Assembly: GCF_040144835.1 (NCBI RefSeq)
Contig: NZ_CP151632.1
Coordinates: 3,038,001 to 3,102,000 of the forward strand
Origin: Microbacterium sp. LWS13-1.2
GTDB taxonomy: Bacteria; Actinomycetota; Actinomycetes; Actinomycetales; Microbacteriaceae
Direction: 5' to 3'
Length of the DNA stretch: 64,000 nt
Shown: piece after piece, positions 17,365-29,446 of the stretch
Layout: every line of letters begins with the position of its first letter
Position numbering within the stretch: position 1 is the stretch's first letter
Notes under the pieces: generated by a model
Told to the model about the DNA's origin: nothing
Database searches by the model: none
The model's input: only the letters and a program-made list of their open reading frames with translations
Program-made: the position numbers and the translations under genes

Positions 17365-17643
17365 TCAGGACATCTCCGACAGTCGATGCATGACATCCCT
17401 CATAGTCGGTTGCGGGCGGGGTCGCGGGGTCGGCGGTTGCTGACGTGGGTGGCTCCGGGTTTGGGCCAGCGGGTGCTCGATGATGATGGTGCCGCGGAGG
17501 TCGAAGAAGATCACTGTCTTGCCCGCGTCCATGACACAGACCCGCTGGCCGCCGAGGGCGCGGCCGATGCTGGCCTGGATGCCGCGGAACTCGACGGACC
17601 CGCTGTCTTGCACCACCTTCACCCGAATATCGTCCGCGGGTCC
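17365..17643 (-). pseudogene. Transposase C-terminal remnant (IS481-like)
   Basis: The minus-strand frame reads VKVVQDSGSVEFRGIQASIG and then VMDAGKTVIFFDLRGTII. This resembles the beta-strand-rich C-terminal tail of many IS481 transposases, where a Val-rich segment is followed by VIxDLxG. No catalytic core is attached. It is a fragment and the family call is moderate. Confidence 0.5.
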
Positions 17644-17665
17644 GGGCAGCGGTGATTGCTGCGAA

Positions 17666-18186
17666 TGGCGCGTCGGCGCGGCTTCCCCGGCGGTCTCGCC
17701 ACGTGGACGCGTGTGAAGGACAAGATTGCGTCGGGCATCTTCTCGGACGGCTGGAGCGAGGAGATCGGCGCCTTCACGCAGTATGCGAACTGTGACGTAC
17801 CCGACGCCTCGCTCCTGCTGATGCCCGCGGTGAAGTTCATTTCGCCATCTGACCCGCGCTTCCGTTCCACGGTTTCCGCGATCGCGGCCTAACTGGTCAC
17901 AGACACGCTCGCGTTCTGCTACGACGCTGCCCATTCCCTCGACGGCCTCGACGTGGAGGAGGGCACGTTCTCGATGTGTTCCTTCTGGTACGTCGACGCA
18001 CTCCCGCACGCTGCGGACGCAGGAAGCCAAGCTCGCGCTCGAGAAGATGTTCACCTACGCCAACCCGTCGGGCTCTATGCGGAGGAGATCGGGCCGGACG
18101 GTGCGCAGCTCGGCAACTTCCCTCAGGCGTCAACCCACTTCTCGCTCATCAGTGCCGCGGCGAGCCCCGACCGTGCGCTCGGCTGA
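17666..18186 (+). pseudogene. GH15 glucoamylase/trehalase-type hydrolase, C-terminal remnant
   Basis: TWTRVKDKIASGIFSDGWSE, DASLLLMPAVKFISP, LDGLDVEEGTFSMCSFWYVD and LYAEEIGPDGAQLGNFPQA are hallmarks of the C-terminal half of the GH15-like alpha,alpha-trehalase/glucoamylase family common in actinobacteria. The frame has a TAA after VSAIAA (about 17890) and shifts twice near 18030-18060. The N-terminal 400 or so residues are absent. It is dead. Confidence 0.8.
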
Positions 18187-19117
18187 GCGCGAACCGTCGT
18201 TCGCTGAGAACGTGCGGGAAAGGCCCAGCCGCGCGGGGTCGGACACCTCAGCAGGGCAGAGAGGTGCCCGGCCACGTCGTGAAGGTCCCTCCGGGAATAT
18301 CCGAGCTCGGGCGTCGGCGGCGTCGTTCAGCACCGCGTGAAGGCGAAGGCTGATCACACTGAGAGCGTCGTGGCGACCCACAAGAGAATCCGCCTGCAGC
18401 TCCTGAACCTGCTTGGACGGGCTGTACCCGTCCTTTGGGCGCGCCGGATGTTCTAGATCGACTGGCAATTACGTGGCAATGGTGCGCGCGCTGGCCTCGG
18501 AACCCGATCTCGGCCGGTGACTTCGTAGTCGACGTGCGCTGAGCACGTCGGCCCCTCGCGGCGCAGCGCCAGGGGTCCGTCCGCCCGCTCGGCGGCAGCC
18601 GGGTTGCCCTTCGGCCACTTGCCCCGATGGATCAGTCGTCGCGACCGCTTCGGTCGCCTGCCAAGAAGACGATGACGATGGAACACAGCACCTCAACTGT
18701 CAACCACGACGACGGCGTGGCGAGCGACGCGCTCTTCGCGGCGCTCGCTGCAGTGGGATGCCTCTAACGCGCGCCGAACTTTGACGATGCGGTTAGCTAC
18801 ATGCCCGGAAAGCCGGCCGGACGAACGGCTGTCGCGCCGAGAAGGACGTTGCCCTCTGGAGGGGCGTCAATCGGTCGCAGCGCGGTAAGGGATCAATGTC
18901 GCGCAACTCCGGCTGGTGTACCTGTCATCGTCGACGACGCTAGCGGTCTCGGTTGACGATGAAGTAGGCGTGATTTACGACAACGCCGATAACCACTCCG
19001 CGGGATCGTGCGACAGCGGCAGATGGACCCCATCCACAGGGCGGGATGAACGAGTCCCGTCGCTCGTTCGCCTAACCGCGTCCTGAAGTCTCGTACGAGT
19101 GCGGTAATGTAGCGGCT
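18187..19117. other. Non-coding or unrecognised stretch
   Basis: Several short overlapping frames exist but none has a recognisable domain or a convincing ribosome binding site. Only the TPP riboswitch at its right edge is supported. It probably holds further decayed DNA. Confidence 0.5.
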
Positions 19118-19212
19118 AACCACACGGGTGCCCTCGCAAGGGCTGAGATCGGGCTGACGCGGCCTGCGACCGTTCGAACCTGTCCGGGTAATGCCGACGA
19201 AGGAAGTAGGGG
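19118..19212 (+). ncRNA. TPP riboswitch (THI element) 1
   Basis: The conserved thi-box elements are present in order: ACGGGTGCC, GGCTGAGA, then GAACCTGTCCGGGTAATGCC followed by GACGAAGGA. This matches the TPP-binding fold (P2/J2-4 CTGAGA and the P4-P5 ACCTG with GAAGGA closing P1). Only a truncated thiC frame now follows, so the switch appears orphaned. Confidence 0.93.
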
Positions 19213-19220
19213 TCGCCTCC

Positions 19221-19493
19221 ATGGAGTCCGTCAATTCCTCGCGCGCTCTCGCGCATCTGCGCGACGCTGAGTATGGCATCCGAGCGCTGGTTGACCGGAT
19301 CTCGCTCAGCTCGTCTCCGCACGGCTCGGCCGGCGCTCCGGTGACCGTGTACCGGACTCAGGGCCGCGGGCGCGACCCAGTGCGCCTCCTCACTGCGTCG
19401 ACCTGCGGGGCCGGGATGGCGGAGACGTCCGCGGAGTTACGCGAGTCCGGCGGCCGGGTCTACCCGGCGGCGCCGGTACTGCGCGTGCAGTAG
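19221..19493 (+). pseudogene. thiC: Truncated thiC (phosphomethylpyrimidine synthase) remnant
   Basis: The 90-residue frame begins with AHLRDAEYGIRALVDRISLS and [13 protein letters not shown], similar to the N-terminal region of actinobacterial ThiC (RTxGPGSDP-like segment). Similarity is lost afterwards, and the radical-SAM core (about 500 more residues, with the C-terminal CxxC...C cluster) is absent. The position right after a TPP riboswitch supports the call. HMP-phosphate could not be made by this protein. Confidence 0.6.
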
Positions 19494-19550
19494 GTACCGC
19501 GGATGGCTCACCCGGAGACCGAGGGTGCGCCCGGGCGCGACGTCGAGTTC

Positions 19551-20198
19551 TCAGGACGCCCTCACGGGCACGACAGCCGGCAGAGCTTCGCGCAGTCGCC
19601 GCGCGCTGCCGCTGGGGTCGTCGGACTCGGTGATCGCCCGGACGACCACGACCCGCTCGGCGCCCGCCGCCACCACCTCGTCGATGTTCGTCAGGTCGAT
19701 GCCGCCGATCGCGAACCACGGCCGGTTCGTGCCGATGCTCGCGGCGTGGCGGACGAGCCCGGTTCCGACGGCGGCGCGACCCGGCTTGGTCGGAGTCGCC
19801 CAGACCGGGCCGACGCAGAAGTAGTCGAGGCCGTCCGCCTCGGCGGCGGCGTCGACCTGCTCGGGGGTATGGGTGGACAGGCCGATCACCGTATGCGGAC
19901 CCACGACCGTCCGGGCGAGGCGCTCCGGGAGGTCCTTCTGACCGAGGTGGAGCACCGGAGCGCCGGTGACGCGGGCGATGTCGGCGCGGTCGTTAGCGGA
20001 CCAGAGCCGGCCGTGGCGGTCGGCCACCTCCGCGAGGATGCCGAGCAGCTCGAGCTGCTCGGCACCCTCCAGGGCCTTGTCCCGCAGCTGGATGATGTCC
20101 ACGCCACCCGCGAACGCGGCATCCACGAAGTCGGCGAAGTCGCCCTGACGAGTTCGCGCATCAGTACAGAGGTAGAGACGTGCGGTGGCCATGGACAT
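19551..20198 (-). CDS. thiE: Thiamine-phosphate synthase
   Basis: Joins HMP-PP and HET-P (carboxy-thiazole phosphate) to give thiamine phosphate. The 215-residue TIM barrel contains [18 protein letters not shown] (pyrophosphate-binding loop), [41 protein letters not shown] and AIGGID, all standard ThiE motifs. ATG 20198 (MSMATARL) is used; ATG 20192 is an alternative. It is divergent from thiO with only 51 bases between. It appears intact. Confidence 0.95.
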   Translation of the reverse strand: MSMATARLYLCTDARTRQGDFADFVDAAFAGGVDIIQLRDKALEGAEQLELLGILAEVADRHGRLWSANDRADIARVTGAPVLHLGQKDLPERLARTVVGPHTVIGLSTHTPEQVDAAAEADGLDYFCVGPVWATPTKPGRAAVGTGLVRHAASIGTNRPWFAIGGIDLTNIDEVVAAGAERVVVVRAITESDDPSGSARRLREALPAVVPVRAS

Positions 20199-20249
20199 CG
20201 GCTCAGCGTACCGGCGAATCTGCGGCACCATCGGCGGGCGGCCGGTGAC

Positions 20250-21439
20250 GTGGTGGTCGTCGGCGGCGGGATCATCGGGCTGAGCATCGCATGGCGAGCA
20301 GCGCAGTCCGGGCGCTCGGTGCGGCTGATCGACCCGGCACCGGCCCAGGGCGCCACCTTCGCGGCGGCCGGCATGCTCGCGCCGGTCAGCGAGTTCCACT
20401 ATCAAGAGGGCGCGCTGCTGCCGGCGATGCTGGAGTCCGCGGCGCGCTATCCCGACTTCCTGCGCGATCTCGCACCAGCCGACGGCGCGGTGGGCTACCG
20501 TCGGAGCGAGACGCTGCTCGTCGGCGTCGACCAAGGCGACCGGCAGGCCCTCGCCGATCTCCACGCCGCCCATCGCAGTGCTGAGCTCGACGTCGAAGCG
20601 CTCACGACGTGGGAAGCACGAGACCGCGAGCCGCTGCTCGGGCCGCGGGTGACCAGCGCGTACCGCGTTCCCGGGGACCATCAGATCGACCCGCGGATGA
20701 TGGCGGCCCGGCTGATCGACAGGCTCGCGGACACCGCCAGACCGGGCGGGCGGGTCAGCATCGTCCGTGAGCAGGTGGTCGGCCTGCTGCGCCGCGATCC
20801 GGTCGACCCCGACTCCGGCGTCGTCGGCATCCGGCTTGCGGATGGGACGACGATCGGCAGCGCCGAGGTCGTGATCGCCAACGGCGTGGGAGCGCGGACC
20901 CTCGACGGCCTCCCGAGGCGGCTCGAGCTGCCCCTCCGACCCGTGTACGGCGACATCCTTCGACTTCGGGTGCCCGACCGGCTCCGTCCCCTCCTCGGCA
21001 CCACGGTGCGCGCGCTCGTGCACGGCGGGAGCGTCTACCTCGTACCCCGCGCAGACGGCACGCTTGTGGTGGGCGCGACGCAGCGCGAGGACGGAATGGA
21101 TGCCGTGTCCGCAGGCGGCGTGCACCGGCTTCTCCGTGACGCGCAGCAGGTCGTGCCGGCGGTGGCGGAGCTGCCCCTGATCGAGGCGGCCGGCAGAGCA
21201 CGACCGGGCACGCCCGACAACGCCCCACTCTTGGGGCGGGTGACGGGCCGCGACGGCGGAGCCGTCGGCGGGCTGATCATCGCGACCGGCTTCTTCCGGC
21301 ACGGCGTGCTGCTGGCGCCACTCGCCGCCGACATCACTCTCCGGCTCCTGGACGGTCACGCCGATCACAGGTGGAACGCATTCCGCCCTGACAGGTTCAT
21401 GCCGGCGAACGCCGTACCCACGGCAGAAAGGATCCCCCG

Positions 21440-21443
<4 letters not shown>
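20250..21443 (+). CDS. thiO: Glycine oxidase ThiO
   Basis: FAD-dependent oxidation of glycine to dehydroglycine for thiazole formation. [19 protein letters not shown] is the N-terminal FAD-binding motif and FAAAGMLAP the conserved second motif. The C-terminus reads APLLGRVTG and [18 protein letters not shown]. There is no ATG near the FAD motif, so GTG 20250 is the best start (397 residues); the open frame further upstream overlaps thiE in antisense and is rejected. The stop overlaps the thiS start (ATGA), implying translational coupling. Confidence 0.93.
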
Positions 21444-23641
<2,198 letters not shown>

Positions 23642-23683
23642 ACCCGTGCGAAGTCGAGTCGGCCGCGTGCTAGATTGCTCGGC

Positions 23684-23760
23684 AGTGACACGGGGTGCCC
23701 GCGCGGCGGGCTGAGAACACCCCGTCGAACCTGATCTCGATCATGCGAGCGAAGGCATGT
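23684..23760 (+). ncRNA. TPP riboswitch (THI element) 2
   Basis: ACGGGGTGCCC, GGCGGGCTGAGAACACCCC, then GAACCTGATCTCGATCATGC and GAGCGAAGG reproduce the TPP aptamer core (GGGTGCC, CTGAGA, ACCTGATC, GCGAAGG). It ends a few bases before an ATG at 23765 and would have controlled a second transcript (thiM/thiD genes) that is now degenerate. Confidence 0.93.
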
Positions 23761-23764
23761 CGCG

Positions 23765-23953
23765 ATGAACGCGCGCATCGAAGCACACCTGTCCGATCTG
23801 CCCGACCGATCTCCCGTTGCCGCGCTCGAGGCGCTGCGGAAGGAGTCAACGCTGGTGCAGGCATCACCGAGGCGGGGTGGCTGCGGACCTCCCGCGGGCG
23901 GCGACGCTGGAGGTCGTGCGATGATCGCGATCCCGCGGGTGCAGGCCGACTGA
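23765..23953 (+). pseudogene. Truncated thiM-like start fused to decayed thiD start
   Basis: The frame starts MNARIEAHLSDLPDRSPVAA directly after the second TPP riboswitch, reminiscent of the N-terminus of hydroxyethylthiazole kinase (ThiM), but loses similarity after about 30 residues. At 23921 the same frame enters MIAIPRVQAD, the broken start of ThiD. It looks like the scar of a deletion that removed most of thiM. The ThiM identification is tentative. Confidence 0.4.
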
Positions 23954-25108
23954 AGTCGATCGGCGCGCTCGGCGGCTACGGCAGGCCGTCGTCACGGCGC
24001 TCGCCGCCCAGAACACGCGCGGGGTGCGTGAGGTACTGAGGTACATGTGCCGCCGGTCGCGTTTGTCGCGGCCCAGCTGGACGCGGTATCCGACGACGTC
24101 GAGATCGACGCCGTGAAGATCGGTATGCTGCAGTCCGCCGAGATCATCGCCGCCGTGCGGGGGCGGCTCGCCCGGGTGCGTCCGCCGCTGGTCGTGCGCG
24201 ACCCGGTGATGGTAGCCACGAGCGGCGATCGCTTGCTCGATCCCGCCGCCGAGGAGGCGCTCCGCGCCCTCTGCGGCATCGCCGATCTCGTCACGCCGAA
24301 CCTGGCCGAGCTCGCGGTGCTCACCGGCCGACCGCGCGGCGACCTGGACGTAGGCTCTCGACGACGCCCGTGCGCTCGCGCACGCCACCGGCACCACCGT
24401 GCTGCTGAAGGGCGGGCACCTCAGTGACAGCTCCTGCCCCGCCGCGATCGTGGGACTCGACGGCGTGCACGAGGTCTTGGGCGAGCGCATCGCCACACGG
24501 CACACGCATGGCACCGGCTGTTCGCTCTCGTCTGCGCTCGCCACGCTGCGGGCGGCAGGCTCCTCGTGGCCTGACGCGCTGGTACGCGCGAAAGACTGGC
24601 TCACCGGCGCGCTCGCCCACGCCGATGCGCTGCACGTCGGCAGCGGGAACGGCCCGATCGACCACTTCCACGAGCTGCGGCGCAGGACGACCGCGACCGA
24701 CTCCGGGTCGGCAGGGGCGTGGGATGCTTCCGCCGGCGTCCGCGCGCAGGTCGACGCCGGTCACTTGGTTCGCGGCCCCAGCGACGGTTCGCTGCCGCGG
24801 AAGGTCTTCCACCGCTACGTGGCGCAAGACGCACTCTACCTCGGCGAGTACGCGCGAATGCTCGCGCGGGCGAGCGCCCTGGCCCCGACCGCGGACGAGC
24901 CGATGTTCTGGGGCCGTTCCGCCGGCTCCGCCATCGTCGAGGAGCGAAGGCTGCACGAGACGCACGTCGGATCCGCAGCATCCAATCCCGAACCGCATAC
25001 CCTCGCCTACATGAACCATCTGCACGCCTCGGCCGTATCGTACGGTGAACTCGTGGCCGCGCTGCTGCCGTGCTTGTGGCTCTACGCCGACCTCGGGACA
25101 CGGCTGCC
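23921..25108 (+). pseudogene. thiD: thiD-tenA fusion pseudogene (HMP-P kinase / thiaminase II)
   Basis: Pieces of the HMP/HMP-P kinase appear in three phases: LKSIGALGGYG, AVVTALAAQNTRGV, IDAVKIGMLQSAEIIAAV, DPVMVATSGDRLLDPAAEEA, then TVLLKGGHLSDSS and THGTGCSLSSALATLRAAG. At least four frameshifts and a deletion near the start separate them. A TenA domain follows (VFHRYVAQDALYLGEYARML) and is cut off after LLPCLWLYADLGTRL by an IS481 fragment. ThiD-TenA fusions are known in actinobacteria. The gene cannot be functional. Confidence 0.85.
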
Positions 25109-25420
25109 GTGGACGCGCCACCCGCCGCCGTCGGGGATTTTGCCGAGATTCTTGATAACCACGTGGACCAGCTCGCCCGGGGCTTCTTTCTCGTAGCGGA
25201 CGGGCTCCGGCTTGCGCACGGATAGGCCGGTGATGTGGTCCAGGTGGTGCAGCAGCGGCATCCGATAGCGGGCGAGAACCCGACCCGCCGTGGAGCGCGG
25301 GATGCCGAGGTGATAGCCGATTCGGTGCGGTCCAACCGCCGGTGAAACCGCAGCGACACGATCCGCCGCACGTCGCACTCGCTGCGATGGCACACCTTGG
25401 GCTCGACCCGCGCGGAGCGA
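25108..25420 (-). pseudogene. IS481-family transposase fragment inserted at the end of tenA
   Basis: The minus strand encodes HLGIPRSTAGRVLARYRMPL, LLHHLDHITGLSV, RYEKEAPGELVHV and [16 protein letters not shown], the helix-turn-helix-to-catalytic-core junction of IS481 transposases. Upstream, RRIVSLRFHRRL continues in another phase (one frameshift). The catalytic domain after WRVHG is missing. It truncates both tenA and the following dehydrogenase remnant. Confidence 0.85.
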
Positions 25421-26027
25421 CCGCAGCGGTCCAGGGCTTCGGCAAGGTCGGCGCCGACGCGGCCCGGTTCCTCGCCGTTTCGGGCCTGCGGGTGACGGCC
25501 GTCAGCGATCAGTACGGTGCGATCGCGAATGAGTCTGGGCTCGACATCAACGCTCTCGCAATGTGGGTGCAAGAGAACGGGAGTGTTGTCGGATTCGACG
25601 CCGCGGACGCCATCGACCGGGAGTCCCCGCTGCTGCAGGACGTGGATGTGCTTGTCCGGCGGCTGTCGAAGGTGTGGTCAAGAACGCAACGCCGAAGATG
25701 TCCGGGCGCGTCTGATCGTGGAGGGGGCGAACGGCCCGACAACGCCGGCCGCAGACCGCATCCTCGCCGAGCGCGGCACGCTGGTGGTTCCCGACATTCT
25801 GGCGAACGCCGGCGGCGGTCTCCTACTTCGAATGGGTTCAGGCGGACCAGGCCTACTGGTGGCAAGAAGACGAGGTCGAAGCACGGCTCGCGCAGCGCAT
25901 GACCAAAGCGTGGAGCGAAGTGCTGCGCGCCTCAGTTCAGAACGGTATCTCGCTCCGTACCGCGGCGACCGTCCTCGCGGTCGAGCGGGTCGCGGAAGCG
26001 CACCGGATGCGGGGGCTCTACCCGTAA
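25385..26027 (+). pseudogene. Glutamate dehydrogenase (Glu/Leu/Phe/Val family) remnant
   Basis: ATAAVQGFGKVGADAARFLA is the NAD(P)-binding Rossmann motif of hexameric glutamate dehydrogenases. [17 protein letters not shown] and [17 protein letters not shown] continue it. The frame shifts near 25660; [20 protein letters not shown] and [10 protein letters not shown] follow in another phase, then [19 protein letters not shown] and the C-terminal AHRMRGLYP. The N-terminal substrate domain is gone. Confidence 0.85.
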
Positions 26028-26348
26028 CCCGACCCGTCGACCAGACGGCCGGCGATGCAGAGTCGCCACGAGTCAAGGAGCTCTCGCGACTCATGACCGA
26101 ACGCATCGCGCTCATCACCTATGAGCGCATGACGGAATCCCGGCGCGAACTCACCTTCAGCGTCGCCATGGGGCGCTGCAGGTCGAGGAGTCGCGCTCCG
26201 ACAGCGGGACGTCGCTGCGTCGGCTTGACCCGGTGGTGTGAACACCGCCTGGACGCATCCGCGCGGCTCCCATAGTCGCGTAGTTGTGTACTATTCGATA
26301 CAGAAGTCGACGCATCGAGGATCGCGTCGCAGACGGATGGATGGACGA
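26028..26348. other. Intergenic region before the aldo/keto reductase
   Basis: No gene is supported here. The right part is locally AT-richer (around 26276-26310, including TACTAT) and probably carries the promoter of the reductase. Confidence 0.4.
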
Positions 26349-27320
26349 ATGAAGACAGCGCACCTCGGCTCGCTCGCAGTCCCGCGGTTGGGTCTCGGTG
26401 TGATGGGCATGTCGGCCTTCTACACCGGCGCAGGAGGTGCAGAAGCCCGGCATGTGCGCACGATCCACCGCGCAATAGATCTCGGCGTGACCATGTTCGA
26501 TACCGCCGAGGTGTACGGCCCCTTCGTCAACGAGGACCTCCTCGGCCAAGCTCTGCAGGGACGCCGCGATCGCGCGGTGATCGCGACCAAGTTCGGGCTG
26601 ATCTCGCACACGGGCCGACCGGCTCTCGACAGCTCGCCGCGAAATGTGCGGATCGCCGTAGAAGGCTCACTGCGTCGGCTACGCACCGACGTCATCGACC
26701 TGTACTACCAGCATCGCGTCGACCCGAACACGCCGATCGAGGAGACGTTCCGCGCGCTGTCAGAGCTCGTCGCGGAGGGAAAGGTCCGCCATCTTGGTCT
26801 GTCGGAGGCCAGTGCCGAAACGGTTCGGCGAGCGCACGCCGTGCATCCCGTGACCGCTGTGCAGACCGAGTACTCGCTCTGGACGAGGGACGTGGAGGAC
26901 GAGCTGCTGCCCACCCTCACGGAGCTGGGCGCGGGACTCGTCCCGTACTCACCGCTCGGCCACGGCTTCCTGGCAGGCGGCATCCGTACACTCGACGGCC
27001 TGGCACCCGACGACTGGCGCAGGAGCAACCCCCGTTTCACCGGCGATAACCTGCAGAGGAATCTCGCGATCCTCGATGAGGTGCAGGCGGTCGCGCTCGA
27101 ATCCGACGCCACTTCGGCTCAGGTGGCTCTGGCGTGGCTGCTGGCCCGCGGTCCCATGCTCGCACCGATTCCGGGCACCACCAGAATCGCCCGGCTCGAA
27201 GAGAACCTCGCCGCAGATGCCCTCGAGCTCTCACCCGGCCAACTCGCCCGGCTCGACGCGCTCCCCCGGCCCGAGGGTGAGCGTCATTCGGCGGCCGACA
27301 TGGCCGCGATCGATCGCTGA
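26349..27320 (+). CDS. Aldo/keto reductase
   Basis: An NADPH-dependent aldo/keto reductase of the AKR13-like type, 323 residues. The start MKTAHLGSLAVPRLGLGVMG agrees with the family; ATG 26337 is four codons upstream in frame. The catalytic Asp/Tyr are in FDTAEVYG, Lys in IATKFGL and His in YYQHRVDP. AVQTEYSLW, PYSPLGHGFL and PIPGTTR are typical, the last binding the cofactor phosphate. It is intact although its left neighbours are pseudogenes. A hairpin with a T run follows. The substrate is unknown. Confidence 0.92.
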   Translation: MKTAHLGSLAVPRLGLGVMGMSAFYTGAGGAEARHVRTIHRAIDLGVTMFDTAEVYGPFVNEDLLGQALQGRRDRAVIATKFGLISHTGRPALDSSPRNVRIAVEGSLRRLRTDVIDLYYQHRVDPNTPIEETFRALSELVAEGKVRHLGLSEASAETVRRAHAVHPVTAVQTEYSLWTRDVEDELLPTLTELGAGLVPYSPLGHGFLAGGIRTLDGLAPDDWRRSNPRFTGDNLQRNLAILDEVQAVALESDATSAQVALAWLLARGPMLAPIPGTTRIARLEENLAADALELSPGQLARLDALPRPEGERHSAADMAAIDR

Positions 27321-27364
27321 CCATCGAGATCCCGTAGCGGGTCGGCGGCCCCGTGGGTTGACCG

Positions 27365-27404
27365 GCCCACGCGGTGATCGGCGTGGGCAGACTCAGGCCC
27401 TTTT
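27365..27404 (+). terminator. Intrinsic terminator after the aldo/keto reductase
   Basis: GCCCACGC (27365-27372) and GCGTGGGC (27381-27388) form a perfect 8-base stem, and TTTTT follows near 27401-27405. Confidence 0.65.
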
Positions 27405-27450
27405 TGGACTAAACGACACATAACCCTAACCACGCATCGATTGGAAGATC

Positions 27451-28373
27451 ATGAGCGAAAACCCCATCCGAGTCGGAATCATCGGCGCCGACACCGCAGC
27501 GAGTTGGGCCGGGGCGTCGCACATCCCCGCCATCGCGGCCCAGCCTCGGTTCGTGTTGGAGGCCGTGGCGACACGGCGCGAGGAATCGGCGAAGCGCGCC
27601 GCGAAGGTATTTGGGGCACGGCGGTGGTTCGCTGATCCCTACGCCCTCATCGCCGACCCCGACATCGACCTCGTCACCGTCGCCGTGAAAGTGCCGGCCC
27701 ACCGAGATCTCGTGATGGCGGCGCTCGCCGCAGGAAAGGCCGTCTACTCGGAATCTCCCCTCGGCGCGAATCTCGGTGAGACGGAGGAGATGGCCGCGGC
27801 CGTGGGGTCTCAGCACACGGTGATCGGTCTGCAGGGCAGCCTGAACCCCTCGGTGCGACGCGCGGTGGAGATCATCGCCAAGGGGGCCATCGGGTGTGTT
27901 CTCTCGGCCCGTGTTCACGCCACGACGTTCGGCTACGGCCCGGAGTCTATCTCGGCATACGACTACTTCAACAAGCAGGAGGCAGGGGCCAGCTTCCTCA
28001 CGATCACGACCGCCCATGTCCTGGACGTCATCGAGACCGTCCTCGGACAGGTCACCGAGGTGGATGCGCGGACGGAGAGGCTGTGGCCGCAGGTGGTGCT
28101 CACCGACTCCGGTGAGGTGTTCAGGTCGGCGATCTCATCCTTTCGGCGAGCGTTGGGTTCGACGCACCCGATGCGCCGGTCTCGTCCGGTGTCGGTCCCA
28201 CCGCCGCGGAATTCTGGATGGGGGCCGCGATCAATGTGGGAGAGGTGTACGCGAGTCTCGCGCGAGATATCGACGAGGGCACCTTTGCAACCCCGGGCTT
28301 CGCTCACGCGCTGCACAACAGTCAGCTGGTGGCGCGGGTGGAAGAAGCGGCCCGTAGCGGGCAGCGACAGTAG
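27451..28373 (+). pseudogene. Gfo/Idh/MocA-type oxidoreductase with frameshift and deletion
   Basis: The N-terminal Rossmann domain is intact (IRVGIIGADTAASWAG, VTVAVKVPAHRDLVMAALAAG, VIGLQGSLNPSVRR). Near 28130 the frame shifts by one: after SGEVF the homologous frame becomes GDLILSASVGFDAPDAP and continues to LARDIDEGTFATPGFAHAL, ending at 28373. Compared with the intact paralogue at 36137-37267, the middle of the C-terminal domain is also shortened. GGAAG precedes the ATG. It is probably inactive. Confidence 0.8.
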
Positions 28374-28380
28374 AACACCT

Positions 28381-28421
28381 CAGCAGGGTGCGGGCCACGG
28401 CGTCGGGCCCGCACCCTGCTG
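28381..28421. terminator. Strong 15-bp hairpin
   Basis: CAGCAGGGTGCGGGC (28381-28395) pairs perfectly with GCCCGCACCCTGCTG (28407-28421). It lies between the oxidoreductase pseudogene and the convergent TetR gene and probably terminates transcription in both directions. Confidence 0.8.
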
Positions 28422-28481
28422 TCGAGCGGACGCGGCGGTGAGTCTAAGGCGTCGATGAAGACGATCGCAGAGTCCCCTGTC

Positions 28482-29102
28482 TCAGTCGTGGGACCAGGAC
28501 GCCGCGTTCATCGCCACATCAGCAACCCGACGCAGTTCCACCTCGCTCTTTCCCGTCGCCGCCTGAACGGCGATGCCGTACGCGACCGTGACGATGAAGG
28601 TCGCCAGCGTGCGCGGATCCTCGGTCTCCGGCAGATCACCCTCGGCCCGCGCACGCAGAAATCGGGACTCGAGGCGCGCAGCGGCATCCTGGCGCCAGTC
28701 GACGAGGACCTTCTGGGCAGTGAGCCCGTTGTCGCCGGCGGACAGCGCAGCCTGGACGCCAAGGCATCCGTGGGGTGCCTCGCGAAGCGTGCTGGCAGCG
28801 GCTGCGCCGCGAAGAAGGGACTCGGCCACTTCGCGTGCGGTCGGCTCGGACAGTGCACGGAATCCGTAGGAGGCTGGACCTTCCGTGTACCGCTCGACCG
28901 CCCGGCGGAACAGCTCGTCCTTGTTTCCGAACGCCGCATACATGCTGCTGCGAGTGATGCCCATCGCCTCAGTCAGGTCCGTCAGGCTCGCCCCTTCGTA
29001 TCCTTTGGCCCAGAACACTCTCATGGCTTGTTCGAGGGCGTAGTCGGGATCGAACTCGCGGGGTCGCCCCAGTCTGGTCTGCGATACGGGCATAGCAGTC
29101 AT
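28482..29102 (-). CDS. TetR/AcrR-family regulator
   Basis: A 206-residue TetR-type repressor. The DNA-binding region reads ALEQAMRVFWAKGYEGASLT then DLTEAMGITRSSMYAAFGNK, a typical three-helix N-domain. The C-terminal ligand domain contains HGCLGVQAALSAGD, seen in the subgroup close to NemR/AcuR that controls reductases and short-chain dehydrogenases. ATG 29093 (MPVSQTR) is an alternative start. An SDR remnant lies directly upstream on the same strand and may have been its target. Confidence 0.92.
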   Translation of the reverse strand: MTAMPVSQTRLGRPREFDPDYALEQAMRVFWAKGYEGASLTDLTEAMGITRSSMYAAFGNKDELFRRAVERYTEGPASYGFRALSEPTAREVAESLLRGAAAASTLREAPHGCLGVQAALSAGDNGLTAQKVLVDWRQDAAARLESRFLRARAEGDLPETEDPRTLATFIVTVAYGIAVQAATGKSEVELRRVADVAMNAASWSHD

Positions 29103-29111
29103 TATGCCCCC

Positions 29112-29240
29112 TTACGGACCAGGCAGTCCAGATAACGCGGAGGACCAGGCGTTCAAGCCGCCGTCGATGGTGAGCACAACTCCAGTGATGAACGCCGCCG
29201 AGGCACCCGCGACGAAGGCGACTGGGACGCCCCGGTTCAG
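29112..29240 (-). pseudogene. C-terminal remnant of a short-chain dehydrogenase
   Basis: The minus strand ends with PVAFVAGASAAFITGVVLTI and DGGLNAW, the conserved C-terminal block of classical SDRs. Nothing of the Rossmann fold or the Ser-Tyr-Lys site is found upstream. Positions 29241-29446 hold no recognisable coding sequence. Confidence 0.7.
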
Positions 29241-29446
29241 GATGCGGTCACCGTGGAGTAACTGGCCGCTTCCACCTCGAGCGCCGGGTTCGGGAAGCTG
29301 ACCGACCGCTTCGGCGGGCTGGAGCTTCAGCGTCACCGCGAGTTGAGATCCGGCTCCAGCGATGTCACGACCGGGCGCCGTACCGCAGCAGCCTGCGCCG
29401 ACGCACCCCAGGCGTCGACGCAGGCGCACGCGACTCCGGAGTCGAA

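Noticed and set aside
19503..20249. An N-terminal extension of ThiO by about 250 codons
   Set aside because: The extension lies antisense to intact thiE and has no homology. The FAD motif begins right after GTG 20250.
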